In this document: piece after piece, positions 29,701-36,382 of the stretch
Layout: every line of letters begins with the position of its first letter
Numbering within the stretch: the first letter of the stretch is position 1
From: Verrucomicrobiia bacterium
Lineage (GTDB): Bacteria; Verrucomicrobiota; Verrucomicrobiia; Limisphaerales; UBA11358
DNA: 57,590 nt
Assembly (NCBI GenBank): GCA_025451535.1
Contig: JANWKE010000103.1
Location: forward strand, 1-57,590
Direction: 5' to 3'
Position numbers and translations under genes: made by a program
Notes under the pieces: model-generated
The model's database searches: none
Told to the model about the DNA's origin: nothing
Seen by the model: the letters and a program-made list of their open reading frames with translations, nothing else

Positions 29701-30649
29701 TTAAATCAGGATGTAGTGCGTCAATGCCGGTGTCGTTCACTTCTACCAGAACATTCGAGCCGGTTAAGTTGAGATAATTTGTCTGGGTGAGGCTGTCGGG
29801 AGCCACACCCACGGTCGCGCGTGACAGGTCGGTCGCGACGGCACGCGGATGGTACGGTTCCACGATTTGGACCCCGGACAGGGTGGCCAGGGTCGTCCAA
29901 TTCCTCGGCGGAATGACGCGGACGATGGGGCCGAAAGGTGACTGGTCGCGTCCCACCACCTGCCCGCCAAGTTTTTCAATCTGCTGCGTCGTGGCCGGCG
30001 CGTCGTCGGCGAACAATCCGAGATTCAGTATCGTCTTATCCGGCAAATCCGTCTGCCTGACTGCCTGCGGAAGCAGGGGCGACTGGATTTTGTAATACGG
30101 CTCGTAGGGAACAACCGCCTGCGTCTGCGGGTTGCCGCCCAACAGGCCGGCCACGCTCGCCGAGGCGCGCACCAGATAGGCGTCATTGGGAATATAGGCA
30201 ATGACCGTTGCGCCCGCCTGGGCGAGCATGGCCCGGAAAGCATTGTCAATCGGCCCGCGTGCCTGGACGATGTAAGCGCCGGGGTCGGCCTGCGGTTGCA
30301 GGTTTTTGGGGAAAACAAAATTGAGCGGCAGGCTCGTGTCAATCAACGCGTTCGCCAGCAATATGGCATGGCGGTCGTCCACCAACTGGCCGATGGTCCT
30401 GGTCGTATTGCTCAACCGCCCGGCGTACCGGTTGGTGTTCCACTCCGCCAGGCTGATTTGCGCCGGGTTGGTGCTGACCATTCCCCGGCTTGCAACCACC
30501 GGCGCGGCCGGAACGGAGCGGGTTGCGGCCACCGTGGGAGCGACGTTTTGCTTCTGCGCTGGCGAACGGTTGCCGTGGTGCCAAAGGAACCACGCCCCCA
30601 CCCCGCACAGCAGGCACAACAACCCCAAAGCCCATAATCGCGTACGCAT
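20702..30649 (-). CDS. Giant secreted subtilisin protease / pectate lyase multidomain protein (3315 aa)
   Basis: One uninterrupted 9.9-kb frame. Residues 5-23 are a signal or membrane anchor. An S8 peptidase follows with Asp306 (VEVNDTGID), His342 (NGHGTHVAG) and Ser743 (GTSMATPAVSG); the His-Ser gap of 400 residues is far above the usual 160-200, so about 150-200 residues are inserted before the serine. A P-domain-like unit lies near 1205-1330. A second P-domain starts near 1447 and ends near 2139 but is broken by DUF642-like and LamG-like segments (1530-2095). Residues 2250-2720 are a family-1 pectate lyase (GGPGSLRYGI; VVRFLRCRPGD; SWVIAQ-like WSVIAQPLN) ending in DGDGDGIPDYWE. Ig/FN3-like repeats with a shared FYRLLEH-type end close the protein. 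Expected outside the cell. Confidence 0.88.
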   Translation of the reverse strand: MRTRLWALGLLCLLCGVGAWFLWHHGNRSPAQKQNVAPTVAATRSVPAAPVVASRGMVSTNPAQISLAEWNTNRYAGRLSNTTRTIGQLVDDRHAILLANALIDTSLPLNFVFPKNLQPQADPGAYIVQARGPIDNAFRAMLAQAGATVIAYIPNDAYLVRASASVAGLLGGNPQTQAVVPYEPYYKIQSPLLPQAVRQTDLPDKTILNLGLFADDAPATTQQIEKLGGQVVGRDQSPFGPIVRVIPPRNWTTLATLSGVQIVEPYHPRAVATDLSRATVGVAPDSLTQTNYLNLTGSNVLVEVNDTGIDALHPDLTASAQYGRAVGVIGDAPQSLVDTNGHGTHVAGIIAGDGTESTTVTNAPGSTLFNGAGTNFQFRGMAPGATLYSVGGIQGGSDTNIISDQYFQEVPALTNALISNNSWVYEGVSAYDLAAASYDAAVRDALPFVTGSQPVLFVFAAGNAGNGGDDSDFGGGIADSIESPATAKDVITVGALQEQRNITNVVTTIMANADGTLSTNTSQPWKLETSTSYRVAGFSSRGNVGIGLEGTFGRYKPDVVAPGTFIISTRSEQWDIGTYFYQSPTNDQIQTFSGIVVQPGSTFSSPFPSAPTNTVQLVIDVFPNAQSPFPFPNLPIYVGLFTSPTFYDFVGANDPLFIPGDPNAPAGYLQQIFNSEGFLGAFNYAVSNNTANPISFDVLTDVITTNSTGDFFLVLSNLNLDIGKPNPASTGPGPYYRYETGTSMATPAVSGTLALMQEFYASAYGPLPSPAMLKAMLVNGARATGFYNFQAQNTINYEGWGLINLPDSLAPGITNQLNVACTTYIQDQNPTNALATGDSQTYFVATTNALPLRVTLAWTDPPGDPAAAIKLVNNLVLVVTNYSNPTNPIVYYGNDFPASSTVNSPHATNTPPTFDSINNVQNVYLPLGAGTNFSVTVMGYRVNVNAVTAQTNNVVQDYALVISCGSGEATNVMTVTATPPSLVSNPTGDQLITYIAGNNQVLLNQFVGANSPLLGTNTIPFTPAAPEGFGPNGWQVTVGMTNQWHFYVITNTFGFSNAAFVTFNPNAPEPDTLAVPRMGVFGGTTENASRDADIDLYVTTDPSITNLNPAAIANCVLGTQVGAPVGLNFAGASLGRGTTEFVVDTNSQSRIPNVYYIGVKSEDQMAAEYGFISIFSQTPFSQMENGNQVVNGLPIPVNIPDGSPSLPGKEYVFGIAIYPMEVGEVTVSNYIWHQNFGDLIGSLTLNGSHPDVLNNHDSFGNPPGPYSLPYDDSVGSAMPGTRPSDGPGNLNSYIGLEGLGVWMLTEVDDSLTQTGSVYSYNLLIQPHKDLTHGITVTVPPNSFLQVGFVDVPPGATNLTVIATNLTGALPPLQLYVKFGSQPTTNSFDGMAIINNPGPAGPGGSVSLGPPLVSGRYFVGIFNPSITAQTVDIWAIIGLPLVPAQTIYNSTDTPIPILDDAVTTDSIFVPDNATISGMDVAIAVAHPRISDLVFHLISPDGTRLLLMENRGATDPNGAGGITTVTTNTALTSSFEGVTGDFVTGQSVGGWDVTANQVSVQTDPAKAYPGTTNLLALANGTLSATLATVPGATYTLKFAYRGPAIGGWWRGESNALDSVYGSTGTLENGTGFTNGEVASAFNLNGVNNFVLVNPTFPVGQANGFTIEGWINPTILTRPVLIAEYERALGTFSGSDVGVQFGFSSLAPGNYDVNIKSGPLTDHIFYSLPGVVTTNGWQHVALSYNTALGVAALYHNGLMVMQTNLGSFTPLMTYPNLLFGARTTFNSVASPNAVFAGGMDEMSIYDRALSDSEIQAVYQNGMAGKFDPTEYPASPPLSLAEAQVSLNGVTTNIFGNNTTWQTYTVLFKATGSSTPLQIQGIEPGMLLDAASVVSVQTNYNYLVFTENTNLTTTPIKFAVPPFSGTSGNSTSNSLNVWHNSFENSPSTYNLYPAGTYFCDGWHVDSADVEVFTNTQYGAGTIAYEGNYMLDLNGSRPGAISTNIPTTVGKTYTLSFAFTPNPSSPGPPVAQVLINGNPLASVTATSTSNSWLNGLWWQTTSFVFTATAPLTTLTFQAQTPSASGVLLDAVNVAAAQNSFYLPEQSLDTFDGLDALGTWTLEVQDDRVGATNPAPLLLSWQLRFNYVTVGSNIFNPNPLTLPALPEQIAIAGQLFTVTNAASGGTMPYTYTLTSTVTNGPIPAIDTNGVITWTPTTNQAPAVYTFTNVVTDANLLTATDIFQVLVVFTNGLPAFPGAGGPGGPAIGGRGGDVYHVINVNDGGPGSLRYGITNTFGSRTIVFDVSGTINLLSDLKINDPYLTIAGQTAPGDGITIQGYTTSVQDTHDVVVRFLRCRPGDINSPLFQDDSFHFVGVTNSIADHISAAWSIDEALSTTHSTNISVQWSVIAQPLNRSAHYMDSGAPGFQAHGYGSLLRYGSGAVGYYHNLYADNYSRNPRPGDDIQLDFINNVVCNWGIFAGYNEDDSANNPGGYTNFLNYVGNYFIAGSNTTANPNIAFQANVPNAADTQIYQGTNFIDNNANTNLLNGTDTGWGMFNGAFTQLAAPTPLPGIPITYTNPPQSYEQVLAFAGDTVAGASAAGTYLLRDSVDTNIVTGVRNKSGRIVDFISSNRFSGVYLITNSEATYSGYTGAGTYWQSQGVSNLVGVNPWPVLDSAPQALDGDGDGIPDYWEITLAALGETSMDPALPNNNHLNPDGYTDLEHYINWLAAPHALTVSNTPVDVDLYAIVGRTGNWGFGVTNGTNGTVSLGIDRHTATFMPTNGFFGFASFGFSATNLVTSNHFDVTVSVMVSITNITYSSVLLTSAKSASNSATNTVPANSVFYYLVKVPTNALFATNRLLFASGPVNLLFSGVGFPTGTNIGDYTLLSSSTGGSSALSTTSVPTNIVQGGTYYLGVQNTGGTAVNFGVEVDFTLLSVITNISGPTITQTNINGTNGFLVQWSGPTNYQYTIQWKTNLVPVVPWNSVVNPVINVTYIPPFGHYSWFDDGSLTGGWPSAKFYRILANFIAAPITNSAPITNVVVSGTIAPLTVSVPTGAMAATNLLLFASGPVDVWFNQATQPTGNTNAGDVLMLSNVTSGTFVLTASSVPPLVPGANYYLGVQSLGTSNVVFSFQVNFAYASTNPPSISSITVTNINGTNAVLLKWVAPTNYQFQVEWATNLAPAIAWHTVPNVVLTWSGVLSPTNAADGIFQYLDDGSQTGGWGPLKFYRLVEYPYATPIPQTLTIINTAIIGSAVRFQWVAPTNYQYAVLWTTNLGLPLASWTVLANPVLGLSNGVYTFTDTNQTGPATAPKFFRLLEH

Positions 30650-30718
30650 AAACGGCCTTCTCGTCAGTTAGTATTGTACACAGTTTTCCGCAAAGCGAAA
30701 AGAGAATCCGAAAGCTTC

Positions 30719-30942
30719 AACCACGGATGGACCTGGCGCGGCTGACGCCACAACCAAATATGCAACCGCAAAGAAAGCAAAGAACGCAGAGAAATGTAAC
30801 TTCTTATCTTTGTGATCTTTGCGTTCTCTGTGGTGAAAAATTCGCTCAGAGAAACAAAACTTTTACGGATAGTAGTACGGATAAACACAGATTCAAATGC
30901 CGCAACGGTCTTATCCGTGTGCATCGGTGTCCATCCGTGGTT
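30719..30942. mobile_element. MITE-like element with 14-bp terminal inverted repeats
   Basis: AACCACGGATGGAC (30719-30732) and its perfect reverse complement GTCCATCCGTGGTT (30929-30942) bound a 224-bp segment with no gene. Inside, 30767-30795 and 30806-30833 are a second inverted pair built on CAAAGAACGC-like words. This fits a small non-autonomous inverted-repeat element or a composite dispersed palindrome. It fills the 320-bp space between the giant gene and the cassette A-like gene. I see no target-site duplication that is certain. Confidence 0.6.
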
Positions 30943-30968
30943 TAACCTGCTTTTTTCAGCCTTCATTC

Positions 30969-33900
30969 TTAGTTCGATGGCAAAACATTAAACTGTTCAA
31001 TCACCGCCGTGTTGTTCGTCGTCGACGGCACCACAATCCAGCTGCCGTTCTCAACGTCGTTGCTCAGCACGTCCACCCGGGTGCCGTTGAAGCGCACCAC
31101 GGCGCGGGTGGCGGCCTCCGCCACCACCTGATAATTGGTGACCATGCCGAAAAACGCCCCGCCGCCGGTGTAAATGCCGTTGGGGGCGGGTTTCAATGCC
31201 TGGCCGTAGCTGTAAATCACATAACTCGGCGTGTCACTGACACGCAACAGCGACATCACCTGCTCTGGCAACCACTCATACAACTCGTCGCTGATGCCGT
31301 TTTCCTGTTGTACGATGTCGCTCCAGTTCAGGAACGGCGACTGCCAGGCCATTTGGGGAACGGCCAGAACATCGCCGACATGCTCAAACGACCCGGTCAA
31401 TCCGTCCGGATTGACAAATTTGGTCCGTGTCTGATTGATGCCCGCCACTAATCGCCCCATGGGCGAATTCGACCCCGCCGAGCCAGCGGGATTGATCGGA
31501 AACGGCGTAAAATCCTGGAGCGAGCCGTTGTGTTGCGCAGCAACAACCGCCGGGTTAACCGCCGCGTCCACGGCATTGTTGGAAAGCACGAGGACACCGC
31601 TGAACAAGGCCGACCACGCGGCCAAGCCGGCCTGGGGCGAGGGATTTCCGGCATCCACATTCACCGAGAGCTGGCCGCGCGTGGCATTGTCGTTGAGGGC
31701 CGTGGAGAAAACATCAAACAACAGCCGGTCCTGGGCCGGTGCGGCGTTGGCCGCGTCAATGGAATTACCATTCCCGGTCCAGGTCAGCCAGGAATTGGTG
31801 CCGATGTAGTTGGTAGTGACACCACTGACCTGGGTTTGCTGGAGAATGTCCGGCGACTTGAGATAAACCGTCTGCCAAGGCGTGCCGCGGTGGACGCGGC
31901 CCAGCCAGCCGACGCTCGGGAATTTATACGTCGGAAAATCCCAGTCGTCCGACGAATAGACCAACGGATCTTTCAGGGCGAGATTGTACGCATTTATAGC
32001 ATTTGGATCCGGAGCATTTGTGTTAATGGGCTGATGACCGCCCCACGGACTGTAGCGGTCATTCAGTGCGCCGAGAATGCTGGGCCAATCACCGCTTGGT
32101 TGGTTAGGCAAAATCGGCAGTATACGACCATTACGAGGAGCACCCTGCAAATCGTCAGCCATATAATGGACCAGCGGATCGTTGACCTGCCAATCAACCT
32201 CTTGTACGAGCGCCGCTGTCGGCGTATAGGGTACTTGTATGTTGTTGGTCATCCTAGCCTCGGCAACTGCCTCTGATTCACCAAGATTGTTAGGATGAAG
32301 CAGGCTGTAATTAAAAAATGCGCGGAAACCGTCTATTTCATTTTCCCGCTGGGTGTCACTCCCTGCAGCCCAAGCGCCATAGCCTACTGCCGGTGGATAA
32401 CTCCCAAGCGACACGCCAATCTGACTGATCAACCCAATGGGCAGATTATTTTGAATATTTGTGTTCCAGAAGTCGCTGCCGCTGGGGCCGGGGGTCGTGT
32501 CAAAGTTGGCAATGATTTGTGAAGTTAAATCGATGTTGGTATTGGGTCCACTTAACTGCACATAGTCAATGATGTGATACGGAGGACCGGTTTGGGTGTC
32601 CAAAATGATCACCCGAGTATCGTTCTTGGCCGTCAAAAACCAATGCGGCTGCGGATACGACCGTCCGTTCCAAGTCACGCCCGATTCGAAGAGAGAATTG
32701 CCCCAAGGAAAATTCAAATTGGTGGTCAAATAAGGGCCAGTATAGCCTGGCTCTTCTAAGTTGCCCCCGACATTAAAGCGGTACATTGAAGTCGGAATGC
32801 CAACAATATTCGTGTTCAGCGGGATTTGAAATGAAGCTGGTGTCAAAAAAACAGCTGTGCCCGAGCTTTGGGGATTATAGCCCGGCCAGCCGTTGTTATT
32901 ATTGCTGGTGCTGTCAATGGCGAGGTATCCCGAAATTAGGGAAGCCAGATTGGTGCTGAAATCTTCGTCATTGGTGAGCAGACACGCATTGGTGCAGGTC
33001 ACATAAATGGCCACCGACCGGAGATAATCGTTGGTGTATGAATTCCAACATTCCACGCCAAACTGGTTGGTCATACTGACGTTAAACATTTGGTTGTATT
33101 GATAAGCACTGATTGGCGAATTGGTGCCGGGACGCGTGACCTGCAGCTTGCGCGTCAGCTGGAACGTGCTTTCCATTGCGTACTCATTAAAATTCGGGAA
33201 TCCCTTCTTCGCGCCGATAATCCACGGCACGCCATAGACGTTTATATTCGTAAAAGACCCGAAACCAAAAGTCTGAGCCACGGCGGTGACATCCACTGGC
33301 AAGTTGAGCTGAGGATCGCCGGTGCCGGTAACGGCCCCAATTTGTTGGATTCCATTAACCAAGGCTTGGACCGGTTCATAGCCGTTGATATAGACATTGG
33401 TGAAACCATATTCATTGGTCACCCAGAAAGTCGGCCGGAAAACAGACGGAAAATTGGCCCCCAAAACAGCGGCGTTGTTGGTGGTCGCGTCGTAGATGTT
33501 GGCCGCGAGCTGGAGTACGCGCTGGATGGCGGGCGTATAGACGGGCCGTCCATACACGTAGACCGGAATGTCCGAAATGCCGAACGGAGTAGGCATGTTC
33601 GTAGGGTTAAGCAGAGGGCTGGCCGCCGTGCTGATGTTGGTGAAACTGCCGTACGTCGCCAGGTAGTTCGAGGGGCTTTCCACCAGCCATTCCTGCGAAT
33701 AATCGCGGAGCATCCGGTCCGCGGCGTTGGTGAAGAACTGCATGGCATTCGTCCACGGAATGAGATTGGTCTGCATGTCGGGAACAACGTTGCCGTTGGT
33801 GTCCACGTTCATGTAATTGAGATTGAGCTTTCCCTGCTCCGGCGCGGATTCCACGCCCATCTGCGAGAGCAGCCGGTAATACGTGTAGCGGTCGTAGGTG

Positions 33901-35318
33901 GAAAGACCGTTGTTGGCCTCGAGCAAACGGTCGGTAAATCCGGGTGGGGTTACGATGAATACCGGTTCGGTTTCGTTGGTATTAAACAACTCCTGCATGT
34001 CAAAAAAACCATTTGTGTTGGGGGCGCCGGACCAGGACACAATGGGATTATCCCGATTGCCAAAAAGAGTTACTTCATTAATGGGTAGCGGAGTGGTCTG
34101 TAAGGGGCCGTCACTGTAACTGTCAATGTTGTCAAAAGGGAACGGGCCGGTGTTGGGGGCCGGCATATTTGGAAACAACAGGCCGGCACGTTTCAAACTC
34201 AGGTAGTTGTTCTGATAGCGATACGACAGTAATGCCCGCGCGTCGTTAAAGGCCGCTCCTATGTTAGGTAAAGCGGGTGTGTTGGCCTGCCGATATTGAT
34301 AGACGCCACCCCGGCCTGGCAAATTGCTGTCCCACCTGTTCGTATTCAAGTCCGCGAGGAAGGCGGCCAGGTTGATTTCCCACGAGCCAACTCCCTGGTT
34401 CCGCAGGAAAGCATCGTTATTCGGCCCATAACGCGCTGACGGGTTTATTGAAACACCTTTCCCAACCGTGCCGAATTGTTCAGATTCGTCGAGGACCTGA
34501 TTGAAGATGTGGTTCAAATCGAGCGCGTTGCCGATGGGCACGGCAAAGAAGGCGTAGCGCGCCACAACCAGATTGTTCGGCCCGTACGGCTGGTCCGGAT
34601 GCTGCAACACACCCACCCATTCCGGATCGCCTGTTTCGTAAACGTAATTGGTCACAACACCATTGACGATGGGAAGACCATTATTGCCAAGTTCCGGCAC
34701 CCATCCGTTCGCGTCATCCAGGCCGTTCCGATTCAAGTCGAGGTAGAAACGGTTCTCCATGGTGCGCGTAACGAGGTTGCTCATATAAACCGGCACGCGC
34801 GGGAGGTAATACAAATTGGCCATCAGCTGCAAAAAGTCGGGGCCCACCACCGGGCTTCCGTTCGGGTAGTAATAATTGACGTTGGTATAGCTGGCATAAC
34901 CCGGACCCGCATTTTGAAAACCATTCGGATTAATGTAATTAGTCGAGACCAGCAGGCTGAAATTGAATGGATTGTTGTTGGCGAGGAGGTTGGCCACGAT
35001 TTGCCCCTCGGCGCTGGCCAGCGCGTCGTCGGCGGCCAGCCGCGCGGAAGCGTTGTCGGTGCTGGTGGTCACCGCGCCGCGTTCGCGCCGGCTGATGGCC
35101 AGAAACGTGAGGGCCATGAAAGTCACCACCGCCAGCAAAATCAACGTGATGACCAAGGCCACGCCGCTTTGGGATTTATGATTGATGATTGATGATTGAT
35201 GATTGGGAACGGCAGAGCGCGTCACTCCGTGCGCGTCGGCGGTCAAGGGACTGACCGCCCTGCCCGATTTTTTCCAAATCGTAAATCGTAAATCGTAAAT
35301 CGTAAATGGACGTTTCAT
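30969..35318 (-). CDS. Verru_Chthon cassette protein A-like, PilX-type large protein
   Basis: A 1449-residue protein with a long 52-residue leader, the cleavage-like site SG|VALVITLILLAVVTFMALT and a single N-terminal membrane helix, then RRERGAVTTSTDNASARLAA, as in PilX-like proteins. The size, the Asn/Thr/Pro-rich body and its place last among pseudopilin genes fit Verru_Chthon cassette protein A. It starts in an ATGA overlap with the preceding pseudopilin (35315-35318), which fixes the start. The leader is mostly repeat-derived: FTIYDLRFTIW from AAATCGT units and HQSSIINHKSQ from ATTGATG units. Likely a surface-exposed tip or scaffold of a pilus-like fibre; the role of the cassette is unknown. 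Confidence 0.8.
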   Translation of the reverse strand: MKRPFTIYDLRFTIWKKSGRAVSPLTADAHGVTRSAVPNHQSSIINHKSQSGVALVITLILLAVVTFMALTFLAISRRERGAVTTSTDNASARLAADDALASAEGQIVANLLANNNPFNFSLLVSTNYINPNGFQNAGPGYASYTNVNYYYPNGSPVVGPDFLQLMANLYYLPRVPVYMSNLVTRTMENRFYLDLNRNGLDDANGWVPELGNNGLPIVNGVVTNYVYETGDPEWVGVLQHPDQPYGPNNLVVARYAFFAVPIGNALDLNHIFNQVLDESEQFGTVGKGVSINPSARYGPNNDAFLRNQGVGSWEINLAAFLADLNTNRWDSNLPGRGGVYQYRQANTPALPNIGAAFNDARALLSYRYQNNYLSLKRAGLLFPNMPAPNTGPFPFDNIDSYSDGPLQTTPLPINEVTLFGNRDNPIVSWSGAPNTNGFFDMQELFNTNETEPVFIVTPPGFTDRLLEANNGLSTYDRYTYYRLLSQMGVESAPEQGKLNLNYMNVDTNGNVVPDMQTNLIPWTNAMQFFTNAADRMLRDYSQEWLVESPSNYLATYGSFTNISTAASPLLNPTNMPTPFGISDIPVYVYGRPVYTPAIQRVLQLAANIYDATTNNAAVLGANFPSVFRPTFWVTNEYGFTNVYINGYEPVQALVNGIQQIGAVTGTGDPQLNLPVDVTAVAQTFGFGSFTNINVYGVPWIIGAKKGFPNFNEYAMESTFQLTRKLQVTRPGTNSPISAYQYNQMFNVSMTNQFGVECWNSYTNDYLRSVAIYVTCTNACLLTNDEDFSTNLASLISGYLAIDSTSNNNNGWPGYNPQSSGTAVFLTPASFQIPLNTNIVGIPTSMYRFNVGGNLEEPGYTGPYLTTNLNFPWGNSLFESGVTWNGRSYPQPHWFLTAKNDTRVIILDTQTGPPYHIIDYVQLSGPNTNIDLTSQIIANFDTTPGPSGSDFWNTNIQNNLPIGLISQIGVSLGSYPPAVGYGAWAAGSDTQRENEIDGFRAFFNYSLLHPNNLGESEAVAEARMTNNIQVPYTPTAALVQEVDWQVNDPLVHYMADDLQGAPRNGRILPILPNQPSGDWPSILGALNDRYSPWGGHQPINTNAPDPNAINAYNLALKDPLVYSSDDWDFPTYKFPSVGWLGRVHRGTPWQTVYLKSPDILQQTQVSGVTTNYIGTNSWLTWTGNGNSIDAANAAPAQDRLLFDVFSTALNDNATRGQLSVNVDAGNPSPQAGLAAWSALFSGVLVLSNNAVDAAVNPAVVAAQHNGSLQDFTPFPINPAGSAGSNSPMGRLVAGINQTRTKFVNPDGLTGSFEHVGDVLAVPQMAWQSPFLNWSDIVQQENGISDELYEWLPEQVMSLLRVSDTPSYVIYSYGQALKPAPNGIYTGGGAFFGMVTNYQVVAEAATRAVVRFNGTRVDVLSNDVENGSWIVVPSTTNNTAVIEQFNVLPSN
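35174..35303. repeat. Pair of facing heptanucleotide arrays in a pilin leader
   Basis: ATTTATG plus three ATTGATG units and a partial (35174-35208), then four AAATCGT units (35276-35303). Read from opposite strands both are GATTNAN-type words, so they form inverted arms. The 67 bp between them contains the hairpin GGCGGTCA/TGACCGCC. The whole unit lies within codons 2-50 of the cassette A-like gene. Confidence 0.85.
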
Positions 35319-36382
35319 TGGTATACCGCCGGGTCAACATTGCGAATCGCCACGCGCTGGCGGAACAAGTGCACCTGCCCGACGTGGTTCGACAAATAAT
35401 TCATCTGCGCCGCGCCGCTGAGACTTTCGGCGCGCTGGAGCGCGGTGTCTTCCAGCACACCCATCTCCACCTCCACGGATGCCGGCACCACGTTGCTGGA
35501 CATGTACAAAACCGAGGGGTCACTTGGGGCAAAAAGATATGGCGGATAGATCGACACCGCATTGGTGAAAGCGGCGTTGGTAATAGTCGAGCCATTAACC
35601 ATCATATTGTTGGTAATCCAGCGGCCATTGGCGTCGAACGCGCGCACGCGCAAATCCACCACCCCATCGGCCAAATGGCTCCAGGGCGGGGAATTGATGA
35701 ATGAATTTGTGATAAAATTGACGTAGAGCCACCAGGGATCCGTGGCCTGCACGTTCGTAACCATGTAAAAGCGGTAGAGCGGATACAACGTGCCGTCCGT
35801 CGTGTTGGTGCTCACCACGTAACCCGTGGCCACCCAACTGAGCTGCCCATTGAGGTTTTGTCGGCTCAGGCTGAAAAAGCTTTCCAGTACGTTGGTCCGC
35901 AATTGGCTGCTGGCGGTCAGCCCTTGCAACAAGGGCGATACCGGCGCCGTCGGCACCGTGTAGGACCCGAAGTTTGTGACTGCGGAATAAAAATTCACGG
36001 CGTCGGAATCCGAAGGCGTCATGGTCGTCAGATCACTCGCGATCAGACCCATCGCCAGGCGGCCGGATTCGAGGATGTCGGTCTGGGTAAGGCTGGCCCG
36101 AAAGGCTCTCTGGGTGCTGTTGAAGACCGTCATCAGCGCCAGCACGATGAGCGACAGCAAGGCCAGCGTCACCAGCATTTCGACCAGGGTAAAAGCCAAC
36201 CGGCCGGAGGGACGAGTTACACGAGTCCCTGACAACAAACCCGGAATGGAATGGGGACTCGCATAGCTCGCCCCTCCGAAGGCATCATCCGCGCGTCGTC
36301 CGCAGACTCTGGACTCCGTAAAGGGGCGTGGCCCCCACGGGGCTTTACGCTCTGGACTCTGGACTCTGGACGGATTCTTCAT
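35315..36382 (-). CDS. Verru_Chthon cassette protein C-like pseudopilin
   Basis: A 355-residue pseudopilin with cleavage site A|FTLVEMLVTLALLSLIVLA (Glu at +5) and a GspJ/PilW-like body (ESGRLAMGLIASDLTTM). It resembles Verru_Chthon cassette protein C. The start ATG at 36382 overlaps the preceding stop (ATGA, 36379-36382), so the 63-residue leader is real. It is encoded by a CTCTGGA heptamer run with a hairpin and by family A palindrome 36206-36277 ([11 protein letters not shown] just before the cleavage site). The leader should be removed by prepilin peptidase, which is not in this window. The next gene also starts by ATGA overlap. Confidence 0.82.
   Translation of the reverse strand: MKNPSRVQSPERKAPWGPRPFTESRVCGRRADDAFGGASYASPHSIPGLLSGTRVTRPSGRLAFTLVEMLVTLALLSLIVLALMTVFNSTQRAFRASLTQTDILESGRLAMGLIASDLTTMTPSDSDAVNFYSAVTNFGSYTVPTAPVSPLLQGLTASSQLRTNVLESFFSLSRQNLNGQLSWVATGYVVSTNTTDGTLYPLYRFYMVTNVQATDPWWLYVNFITNSFINSPPWSHLADGVVDLRVRAFDANGRWITNNMMVNGSTITNAAFTNAVSIYPPYLFAPSDPSVLYMSSNVVPASVEVEMGVLEDTALQRAESLSGAAQMNYLSNHVGQVHLFRQRVAIRNVDPAVYQ
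36206..36277. repeat. Family A palindrome in a pseudopilin leader
   Basis: The left arm starts GGAGGGACGAG and runs on to TTACACGAGTCCC; the right arm runs from GGGACTCG to CTCGCCCCTCC. It is 72 bp, the same length and arms as the copy at 5218-5289. It encodes the stretch just before the prepilin cleavage site. Confidence 0.8.
36308..36370. repeat. Heptamer run interrupted by a hairpin
   Basis: CTCTGGA units at 36308 and 36350-36370 flank a 31-bp palindromic insert (36318-36348) that begins GTAAAG, ends CTTTAC and contains GGGGCGTGGCCCC. The units on both sides are in the same orientation, so the hairpin looks inserted into an older array. It encodes residues 4-25 of the cassette C-like leader. 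Confidence 0.75.

Noticed and set aside
30664-30966. 100-codon leftward open frame in the MITE-like element
   Set aside because: It is the translation of inverted repeats; the same type of peptide appears wherever such repeats occur.
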